Assembly: GCA_964622075.1 (NCBI GenBank)
Contig: CAZUMR010000085.1
Span: forward strand, 1-24,551
Length of the DNA: 24,551 bases
DNA from: WAPX01 sp964622075
GTDB taxonomy: Archaea; Halobacteriota; Archaeoglobi; Archaeoglobales; Archaeoglobaceae
Reading direction: 5' to 3'
Shown here: positions 5,940-11,362 of the stretch, one piece after another
How positions within the stretch are numbered: the first letter of the stretch is position 1
Layout of the letters: each line of letters begins with the position of its first letter
The notes under the pieces: model-generated
The model's database searches: none
What the model saw: only the letters and a program-made list of their open reading frames with translations
Told to the model about the DNA's origin: nothing
Translations under genes and position numbers: made by a program

Positions 5940-7085
5940 TCAGAGTACATCGATGCCCATCATGCTCATAACGCCTGCCCCTACTTTCGGCGGCTTAACT
6001 CCTCCCCTGATTTCGTTTCTAACAGTTCTTTTCCTGCCCATCTGCGGTATGTCCTCGCTGACTTCACCACCACAAAAACTCAAACCTGCATCCTTCACAC
6101 CGGTCATTATGGCGACAACTTTTACGAGATCGAGACCTTCCTCTATTCTGGCACCCCATATGACGTTTGCAGATGGATCTATTTCGAAAGTCAGATTGTT
6201 GACTATCTCCTCAGCCTCCTTTATGCTCAGATTCTCTCCACCAGTTATGTGAATCAGTGCACCGGTGGCACCTCTGTAATCCACATCAAGCAGTGGATGA
6301 GTCAGGCAGTCTCTCACAACCTCCTGAACCTTGTTTTGAGCTTTGGATTCTCCCACAAGCATTACTGCCACTCCGCCATGTTCCATAACAGCTCTCACGT
6401 CTGCAAAGTCTATGTTAATGAGAGATGGTTTTGTTATCGTATCTGAGAGACCCTTTATCGTCTCCGCTATTAACTGATCCATAACGCTGAAAGCCTTCTC
6501 TATCGGTAGGTTTGGCACATATTCAAGCAGTTTGTTGTTATCAAGAACTATTACCGTGTCAGCGTGCTTTTTAAGTTCCCTCAGTCCCTCTTCAGCCTTC
6601 GCAATTCTTGCCCTTTCAACTTTAAACGGTGTCTGAACCATTCCTATGACGATAGCTCCCTGCTTTTTGGCTATCTCAGCAATTACCGGAGCAGAGCCGG
6701 TGCCTGTTCCACCACCCATGCCTGCACAAACAAAAACGAGGTCTGCATCACTCAAAAGCTCCTCAAAAACTCCCCTTGCCATCTCGGCAGCTTTTCTGCC
6801 AACCTCAGGATATCCCCCTGCCCCAAGCCCCTTGGTCAGACTCTTACCAATAAGAACTTTCTTGTCTGCCTTTATCATTTCCAGATGCTGTCTGTCTGTG
6901 TTTACAGCAATTGTCAGAACGTCCTCAACGCCTATATTCTTCAACCTGTTTATGGTATTGTTTCCAGACCCCCCGCATCCAACAACGACTATCTTCGCGG
7001 TTCCAAACTCGTCATCCTTCGATATCTTTCGGCTCTCCTTTTCGAGCATGTAATATTCCTGAGCCTTGCTAACGTACGATTTCAT
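5940..7085 (-). CDS. ftsZ: Cell division protein FtsZ (archaeal FtsZ2 type)
   Basis: A tubulin-like GTPase of 381 residues that forms the division ring. The GTP site is visible: VVGCGGSGNN at 35-43, TD at 63-64, the tubulin signature GGGTGTG at 124-130, and the catalytic NIDFADV loop near 225. It looks like the FtsZ2 paralogue: LLEYVPNLPIEKAFSVMDQL, HPLLDVDYRGA and ANVIWGARI match FtsZ2 as I know it from haloarchaea better than FtsZ1, and a CdrS-type regulator gene lies directly upstream, as in the haloarchaeal cdrS-ftsZ2 operon. The tail (KPPKVGAGVMSMMGIDVL) is probably the partner-binding end. The ATG at 7085 lies after GGGGTGGTG and 15 nt after cdrS; a GTG at 7097 is possible but sits on the ribosome site. 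Confidence 0.96.
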   Translation of the reverse strand: MKSYVSKAQEYYMLEKESRKISKDDEFGTAKIVVVGCGGSGNNTINRLKNIGVEDVLTIAVNTDRQHLEMIKADKKVLIGKSLTKGLGAGGYPEVGRKAAEMARGVFEELLSDADLVFVCAGMGGGTGTGSAPVIAEIAKKQGAIVIGMVQTPFKVERARIAKAEEGLRELKKHADTVIVLDNNKLLEYVPNLPIEKAFSVMDQLIAETIKGLSDTITKPSLINIDFADVRAVMEHGGVAVMLVGESKAQNKVQEVVRDCLTHPLLDVDYRGATGALIHITGGENLSIKEAEEIVNNLTFEIDPSANVIWGARIEEGLDLVKVVAIMTGVKDAGLSFCGGEVSEDIPQMGRKRTVRNEIRGGVKPPKVGAGVMSMMGIDVL

Positions 7086-7100
7086 TATCAACACCACCCC

Positions 7101-7274
7101 TTACCTGTAGGAGCTCAGATTGCGGCTCCTTTCAATAATTTCGGCCTTCTCCTGCAGGAGGCGCCTTATAGCATCCCTTATTGCCTCGCTAACGGAAGCG
7201 TACTCTCCCTCGAGCACGAGAGTTTCAAGCATTTCATAGTGCTTCTCAGTCAGCCTGATTGATATCTTCCTCAT
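7101..7274 (-). CDS. cdrS: CdrS-like ribbon-helix-helix transcriptional regulator
   Basis: A 57-residue gene reading MRKISIRLTEKHYEMLETLV, then EGEYASVSEAIRDAIRRLL and a charged tail. An N-terminal strand of alternating residues (KISIRL) followed by two helices, with YASVSEAIRDAIR between and in them, is the ribbon-helix-helix (MetJ/Arc/CopG) fold; such proteins dimerise and insert the strand into the DNA major groove. In haloarchaea a protein of this size and position, CdrS, is encoded immediately upstream of ftsZ2 and controls division genes. Here the gene ends 15 nt before ftsZ2 on the same strand, so I infer the same role. GGTGAT lies 3-4 nt before the ATG and GGAGG lies further upstream. 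A palindrome near its promoter could be its own target. Confidence 0.88.
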   Translation of the reverse strand: MRKISIRLTEKHYEMLETLVLEGEYASVSEAIRDAIRRLLQEKAEIIERSRNLSSYR

Positions 7275-7325
7275 CCAATCACCGTGCGCCTCCTGTCAGG
7301 AGTTTACTTAGTATGCTCAGCATTT

Positions 7326-7450
7326 TCAAAAAGGCCGTGAGTGCGACGCCCTCATCCCTCCGTCAGGCGTCACTCCACAGGATGCCATCGTCTCACAGCC
7401 GTCCCGCCACCGCCATACGCATGTACTACTGGCGTCCGACATTGTCGGAC
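7326..7450 (-). ncRNA. Candidate structured leader or small RNA upstream of cdrS-ftsZ2
   Basis: This GC-rich stretch lies between cdrS and an AT-rich region and has no convincing reading frame. On the minus strand it starts with a 7-bp hairpin (GTCCGAC-AAT-GTCGGAC, 7450-7434) and ends with a strong hairpin (arms 7378-7366 and 7350-7337, GACGCC pairing with GGCGTC and GTG(G)AGT with ACTCAC) followed by GGCCTTTTT (7334-7326). The 15-nt terminal loop contains CTGA and GGATGA, reminiscent of an L7Ae K-loop. A TATA box lies at 7476-7469. It could be a stand-alone RNA or a 5' leader with a termination-like hairpin about 50 nt before cdrS. It is not a tRNA, and no known RNA family was recognised. 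Confidence 0.4.
7434..7450. promoter_or_regulatory. Perfect palindrome at the expected cdrS transcription start (operator candidate)
   Basis: GTCCGACATTGTCGGAC has 8-bp arms around one central base and lies 20-40 nt downstream of the minus-strand TATA box, where a repressor would block transcription. As RNA it would be a 7-bp hairpin instead, so the two readings compete. Confidence 0.45.
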
Positions 7451-7466
7451 AATGGTGCGACTCACC

Positions 7467-7520
7467 CAGATATAAGGTTTGCTATATTGGCGCCGAAATA
7501 TCTGTTCGTCTTACAGATAT
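7467..7520. repeat. Three CAGATAT motifs around the cdrS promoter
   Basis: CAGATAT at 7467-7473 overlaps the minus-strand TATA box; its inverse ATATCTG is at 7498-7504, and a second direct copy is at 7514-7520. The spacing and position suggest binding sites for a regulator. Confidence 0.4.
7469..7476 (-). promoter_or_regulatory. TATA box, cdrS-ftsZ2 leader
   Basis: The minus strand reads AAACCTTATATCTGG, a TATA element with a purine-rich upstream flank, giving an expected start near 7447 and a leader of about 170 nt before cdrS. Confidence 0.45.
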
Positions 7521-7670
7521 TATCAGAAAACTCTAAAAAATTATCAAATGTTTGTACCATCCGTTTTATTGAGTTATCTACTTTTATCAGCCCGTACAGG
7601 GAAAAAGGAAGAAGCAATCTGATTTTCATGTGGAATTGATTCGATTTTCAACCACGTGAGAATTCCGTTA

Positions 7671-7681
7671 AAAATATATAC
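7671..7681 (+). promoter_or_regulatory. TATA box of the DUF5684 gene
   Basis: AAAATATATAC lies about 48 nt before the TTG start, placing transcription near 7700 with a short leader that carries the GGAGG site. Confidence 0.6.
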
Positions 7682-7723
7682 GAAACTTCACAAAATTTTC
7701 TAAAAAATTGCGGAGGTGTGGTT

Positions 7724-8104
7724 TTGTACGCGTATGGACCTGCATACGGAGCTGAGCCGAACGGCTTACTCATGCTGTTTTCTTCTGTGTATTTTCTGGT
7801 TATTCTGATAGGCCTGTACATATACAACGCCTTTGCTCTGATGACGATTGCAAACAAAACGTACACTGAGAACGCATGGATGGCATGGATTCCGATTCTG
7901 AACATCTACCTGATGGTAAAGATTGCCGAAAAGCCATGGTGGTGGACGCTGCTGATTCTCTTTGTACCGATACTGGACATTATTCTGCTTATTCTCGTGT
8001 GGATGAATATAGCTGAGAAAGTTGGAAAGCCTGCGTGGATGGGCATACTGATGATTCTGCCCATCGTAAACCTGGTGATAATAGGTTACCTTGCATGGGG
8101 TTAA
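7724..8104 (+). CDS. DUF5684-type small integral membrane protein
   Basis: A 126-residue membrane protein with the hallmark order of the DUF5684 family: a first helix (residues ~13-35), then a conserved cytoplasmic-looking block NAWMAWIPILNIYLMVKIAEKPWWW, a second helix (LLILFVPILDIILLILVWMN), a short AEKVGKPAWMG loop and a last helix (ILMILPIVNLVIIGYLAWG). The AW..WIP.LN.Y....A.KPWWW pattern is diagnostic; the function is not known. The TTG at 7724 is chosen because GGAGG at 7712-7716 is 7 nt before it, whereas the GTG at 7718 nearly touches the site. It is monocistronic, with its own TATA box and a T-rich region after the stop, and convergent with ftr. Confidence 0.8.
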   Translation: MYAYGPAYGAEPNGLLMLFSSVYFLVILIGLYIYNAFALMTIANKTYTENAWMAWIPILNIYLMVKIAEKPWWWTLLILFVPILDIILLILVWMNIAEKVGKPAWMGILMILPIVNLVIIGYLAWG

Positions 8105-8106
8105 CC

Positions 8107-8142
8107 TGCGTTTTTGCTTTTTTTATTGTTTTGCTATTTTGC
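8107..8142 (+). terminator. T-rich terminator after the DUF5684 gene
   Basis: Repeated T runs (GCGTTTTTGCTTTTTTTATT and following) begin 3 nt after the stop codon, typical of intrinsic archaeal termination without a stem. Confidence 0.6.
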
Positions 8143-8214
8143 TCCACATCCTTGAAGTACCGGAAAACTACTGGAGAACAGAAATGCAAAAAATTCGGGG
8201 AAAGGTCTAAAAAA

Positions 8215-9111
8215 CTACTCCTCAACTACGTCTTTCAGCCAGATATTACAGCTTCCAAGCTTTCCTCCGTAATTCCCGGCAGAGATCTTAACAACGCCCG
8301 GTATTTTCGTTGCAGAGAGTATGCACTTTTTAATAGCTTCCCTAACGAGCTCCTCGCTCAAACCGTTTATAACTATCTCGTAAATTGCATTGACATTTTC
8401 CGGGATGTCAAGATCGACCTTTCCCCTTAGAGAGGGTGCATACCTTTCGTTCGTTGTTGCTTTCAGAAACGTGTACCTGTTCGCTCCAACCTTGGATCCG
8501 GAAGCCACTATTCCACCGGGAAATGGAGTTATAACCCCCTCCATATTCCTTATTGAATCAACGGCCGCTATAGCTGCTGACAAAGCCGAAGGCTGATTTT
8601 CACCCATTATGAACAGATTTCCGCCAGCTATACCCTTAACGATTCCGAAGTCGTTTTCGACTATAAAATCTCCTTCCATTATTGGTATTGCCCAGCACTT
8701 TCTGCCGGAAACTTCGACTTCCCTCTCAAATCCATCGCCAAAGTACCTGAGCTTGTTTCCCGCATCAAATCTCTCTTCAGCATCTTCAAGTCCGTCAAAT
8801 GCGTTTGCAGTTGGGGCTGTAAGAATGCACTGTCCTATTCTCGCAATGAGCTGATTTTGGAGAGATTTCTTTGAAGGATGACAGATTAAAACGCTGACTC
8901 CTGCCCTTCCATCCGGAGTTTCGTCAAAACCAAGTTTCCTCTCTATCCCGGCCTCTGCCGGGCACATGATTATCGATGTGGCAAAGCCAGTCATCTCGGT
9001 AGCAGCTGTTTCAGCAAGACAGTGGTTGTACGCAGTTATCACGACTCTCGAAAAGTAAACGTCAAAACACTCGCAGAATGTATCCTCCACCTCAACGCCA
9101 TTTACGAACAT
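8215..9111 (-). CDS. ftr: Formylmethanofuran:tetrahydromethanopterin formyltransferase
   Basis: This 298-residue cytosolic enzyme moves the formyl group between formylmethanofuran and H4MPT, the second step of the archaeal C1 (Wood-Ljungdahl type) pathway; in Archaeoglobales it mainly runs in the oxidative direction. The length and the whole sequence agree with Ftr: NGVEVEDTFCECFDVYFSRV at the start, TGFATSIIMCPAEAGIE, DETPDGRAGVSVLI, IGQCILTAPTANAFD, the GDGFE and GENQPSALSAAIAAVD blocks, and the C-terminal SAGNYGGKLG. The start at 9111 lies about 22 nt from a TATA box with no ribosome site, so the message is probably leaderless. It stands apart from the mfn genes and is convergent with the DUF5684 gene. 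Confidence 0.96.
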   Translation of the reverse strand: MFVNGVEVEDTFCECFDVYFSRVVITAYNHCLAETAATEMTGFATSIIMCPAEAGIERKLGFDETPDGRAGVSVLICHPSKKSLQNQLIARIGQCILTAPTANAFDGLEDAEERFDAGNKLRYFGDGFEREVEVSGRKCWAIPIMEGDFIVENDFGIVKGIAGGNLFIMGENQPSALSAAIAAVDSIRNMEGVITPFPGGIVASGSKVGANRYTFLKATTNERYAPSLRGKVDLDIPENVNAIYEIVINGLSEELVREAIKKCILSATKIPGVVKISAGNYGGKLGSCNIWLKDVVEE

Positions 9112-9128
9112 GTTCGCCGGTAAGTAAT

Positions 9129-9139
9129 GATAAATATTA
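9129..9139 (-). promoter_or_regulatory. TATA box of ftr
   Basis: The minus strand reads TAATATTTATC about 22 nt before the ftr ATG, consistent with a leaderless transcript. Confidence 0.5.
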
Positions 9140-9193
9140 ACATTTTGATTTTGGTCGAACCTAACTTTCCCAACTCCACTCCAAAATCTAAAT

Positions 9194-9964
9194 CTAATGC
9201 TCGCTCTTAACAGCGTTCAGACTTGCTTTCAGAGCATCCATTATCGATTCAACAGCCTCAGCTTCCTCGGCAATTGTAACTTCTCTTCCAGCAAGCTTGG
9301 CCTCTATTAGCTTCATGAGTGCTTCCTTGTACTCATCCCTGTAATCCTCTATCCTCAATGGCTTCTTCATTGCAAGTATCAGCTGTTTGGCAAGCTCAAG
9401 TTCTTCTTCGCTGAACTCTGCTTTGGCATTCCATCCGGGAATTTCAGCAGGATTTCTGATTTCGTCAACGTAATGGAGCTGGGACAGCAGTATCCCTCCA
9501 TCAAACGCCTTGAGAGCAACAAGGTACTCTCTACCTCTCATTCCGATCTTGCCAAGTGCCATGCTACCAGTCTCCCTCATCGCCTCTCTCAACAAGCAGT
9601 ACGCCTTCTCCCCACCCTTATCCGGAACGAGATAGTAAAAACCACTGTAATAAATCAGACTGAGCTCAGAAGGGTCGAAAAACTGTTTTATTTCCACATT
9701 TTTTACACTTTTCAGTGGAATTTTTTCGAAGTCCTCATCAGTCAGTATTACAAACTCGTTCTTTGAAATCTCGTATCCCCTGACTATCTCGTCTTTTGAG
9801 ACTTCCTTACCGCACTTTTCACACACCTTCCTGTATTTTATTCTTCCACCGTCTTTGGCGTGAAGGAGTTTAAAACTGATCTCTTTTTTAACTGTTGCAG
9901 GATACATTTTTACCGGTATGCTGACGAGTCCAAAGCTAACAGACCCTTTCCACGTCGCCCTCAT
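9194..9964 (-). CDS. ku: Ku protein (non-homologous end-joining DNA-end binding)
   Basis: A 256-residue prokaryotic-type Ku, which forms a homodimeric ring on double-strand ends and recruits LigD-type ligase. The family start RATWKGSVSFGLVSIPVKMYPAT is clear, followed by RIKYRKVCEKCGKEVSKDEIVRGYE, FVILTDEDFEKI, YYLVPDKGGEKAYCLLREAM, RGREYLVALK and the PLRIEDYRDEY block of the dimer core. The short C-terminus lacks the long basic tail of many bacterial Ku proteins. C48 and C51 form one CxxC, which could make a shared zinc site across the dimer (inference). The ATG at 9964 matches the usual N-terminus and is 28 nt from a TATA box, so it is probably leaderless; an ATG at 9976 would add four residues. 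Its partner ligase lies 149 bp upstream. Confidence 0.96.
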   Translation of the reverse strand: MRATWKGSVSFGLVSIPVKMYPATVKKEISFKLLHAKDGGRIKYRKVCEKCGKEVSKDEIVRGYEISKNEFVILTDEDFEKIPLKSVKNVEIKQFFDPSELSLIYYSGFYYLVPDKGGEKAYCLLREAMRETGSMALGKIGMRGREYLVALKAFDGGILLSQLHYVDEIRNPAEIPGWNAKAEFSEEELELAKQLILAMKKPLRIEDYRDEYKEALMKLIEAKLAGREVTIAEEAEAVESIMDALKASLNAVKSEH

Positions 9965-9986
9965 CAAAAATTCCATGCGACTTTGA

Positions 9987-9997
9987 AGTATATAATC
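9987..9997 (-). promoter_or_regulatory. TATA box of ku
   Basis: The minus strand reads ATTATATACT 28 nt before the chosen ATG. Ku therefore seems to have its own promoter despite lying downstream of the ligase gene. Confidence 0.6.
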
Positions 9998-10067
9998 ATG
10001 TTCAGACCCGAGATGTATTCCGGAGATGTATCTGGATTGCCGGTAAGATGCCCGTATTAATCATGTT

Positions 10068-10113
10068 AATAATCCAGAAAAATAATAATTCCAGAAAAAT
10101 TTCAGAAAAAATT
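10068..10113 (-). terminator. T-rich region after the ligase gene
   Basis: The minus strand carries several TTTTTCTGG/TTTTTTCTG units just after the ligase stop; the repeated CCAGAAAAA motif is visible on the plus strand. It would end the ligase transcript ahead of the ku promoter. Confidence 0.4.
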
Positions 10114-11106
10114 TCAAACAAAATCCTTGGGTGTACATTCTTCAATACCCTTGTCATTTCTCAGTCTTATGAAGACCGGAGCCCTGAGTTTTCCATCTCT
10201 GGTCATTTCAAGAAATTCCACCTCACAGACGTAAAACGGCCTGACCCAGTGAACCTTCCTTCTGAACTCCGGCAAATTTTTGACGTCAAGTTTATCAACC
10301 TCTATTTCCTTCAGCTTCCCGTAAAACCAGTCTATGAAGTCCTTTGTAAACCCCGTTCCTACCTGCCCGGCATGTACAAGCTTTCCATTATCGTAAAAGG
10401 CAAGAACGAGGGAACCGAACTTTCCCTCCCTCTCACCCTCTCCCTCCAGCCACCCCACTATTACACAGTCGGCCGTATTTTTCTTCTTGAGTTTTAACCA
10501 CAGGTCACTCCTCTTTCCTGCCAGATACCTGCTTCCAGACTTTTTCGCCATTATGCCTTCAAGACCCATTCTGACAGCATTCTCATACAGCTCAATCCCG
10601 TTTTCAACAAACAGCTTGGAGATTACACACCTCCTGTTCTTTTCTGCAACTTCTTCAAGCTTGCTCCTCCTGTCCTCAATCGGAAGGTCGAAAGTCCAGT
10701 TGCCATCGTAAAGCAAATCGAATACTATGTAAACTGCAGGAATCTTTTTCGAAAGAATTTCTATTCTCATTCTGTCGTCAACGTGCTCTCTCTGCTGCAA
10801 AAGGTGAAAGGAAGGTTTTCCCCCACTGAACACAACAATTTCTCCATCAAACACCGCATTCGACTTAGAAAAGTCGAGCAGAGCTTCCACAAGTTCCGGA
10901 TAACGGTACGCTATTTCCATCAATCTCCTGTTCTGCAACCTCACTCTCTCTTTCTCCAGATCAACAAACGCTATGCATCTCGTTCCGTCCCATTTTACCT
11001 CATAAAACCAGCCCTTCCTGCTGAATGGCTCACTTTTCTTCGCGAGCATGGGCTTTATTCTGGCAGAAAACCAGTCAGATGCACCATCAGACTCTCTACC
11101 GGACAT
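10114..11106 (-). CDS. ligD: ATP-dependent DNA ligase, LigD ligase-domain type, stand-alone
   Basis: A 330-residue ligase for end joining that corresponds only to the ligase domain of bacterial LigD. The nucleotidyltransferase motifs are in order: motif I YEVKWDGTR with adenylated Lys38, motif III VFDGEIVVF, IIIa YIVFDLLYDG, IV LEGIMAKKSGSRY and V DLWLKLKKK. The oligonucleotide-binding domain follows (GHAGQVGTGF-like AGQVGTGF, then the RAPVFIRLRNDK end typical of LigD). No polymerase/primase or phosphoesterase domain is fused or adjacent. The symbol refers to the domain family. The ATG at 11106 is about 24 nt from a TATA-like element, so probably leaderless. Ku lies downstream on the same strand and iorA is divergent. 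Confidence 0.94.
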   Translation of the reverse strand: MSGRESDGASDWFSARIKPMLAKKSEPFSRKGWFYEVKWDGTRCIAFVDLEKERVRLQNRRLMEIAYRYPELVEALLDFSKSNAVFDGEIVVFSGGKPSFHLLQQREHVDDRMRIEILSKKIPAVYIVFDLLYDGNWTFDLPIEDRRSKLEEVAEKNRRCVISKLFVENGIELYENAVRMGLEGIMAKKSGSRYLAGKRSDLWLKLKKKNTADCVIVGWLEGEGEREGKFGSLVLAFYDNGKLVHAGQVGTGFTKDFIDWFYGKLKEIEVDKLDVKNLPEFRRKVHWVRPFYVCEVEFLEMTRDGKLRAPVFIRLRNDKGIEECTPKDFV

Positions 11107-11121
11107 CGCCAAGCACTCTGA

Positions 11122-11232
11122 CCTGTTTTTTATTTCTTTTTTCTTTTCTTTCTTCTTTGTTTTTTGTCTTTTTTGTCTTTTCTCTTTTAGTTTTTGTTTT
11201 TTGGCTTTTGGGTTTTGGTTGGGTTTTTGTTT
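11122..11232 (+). other. Nearly A-free T/C/G-rich tract between divergent ligD and iorA
   Basis: Over 111 nt the plus strand contains only two A residues (11132, 11189) and is dominated by T runs broken by C and G (TTTTTTGTC, TTTTGGG units). An open frame runs through it only because stop codons need A. The minus-strand ligase promoter overlaps its left end (AAATAAAAAACAGG). Confidence 0.85.
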
Positions 11233-11334
11233 ACCTCTCTTTGTTTTACCGCCCTTCTCAATTGCCCTTACCTACTTCTTCATTTCACTGTCATCTTTGA
11301 CACTTGCCAGCAAGTATCAGAAAATGACGAAACA

Positions 11335-11345
11335 GTTTTTAAAAC
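11335..11345 (+). promoter_or_regulatory. TATA box of iorA
   Basis: GTTTTTAAAAC is centred 23 nt before the ATG at 11363, which supports that start and a leaderless transcript over the earlier ATG at 11324. Confidence 0.6.
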
Positions 11346-11362
11346 ACTCTCAAACTTCCAGC

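Noticed and set aside
6564..7262. Plus-strand ORF of 232 residues antisense to ftsZ and cdrS
   Set aside because: Shadow frame of conserved genes with no start signal.
7259..7639. Plus-strand ORF of 126 residues opposite the cdrS leader
   Set aside because: Starts inside cdrS antisense, has no ribosome site, and its composition reflects the structured GC-rich stretch rather than a protein.
7632..7666. Inverted repeat GGAATT...AATTCC upstream of the DUF5684 gene
   Set aside because: Only 6-bp arms with a 23-nt spacer in AT-rich DNA; expected by chance.
11048..11362. N-terminal extension of iorA with a very hydrophobic Phe/Leu/Ser stretch that looks like membrane helices
   Set aside because: It is the translation of the A-poor T-rich tract, where stop codons cannot form; the TATA box and family length support the start at 11363.
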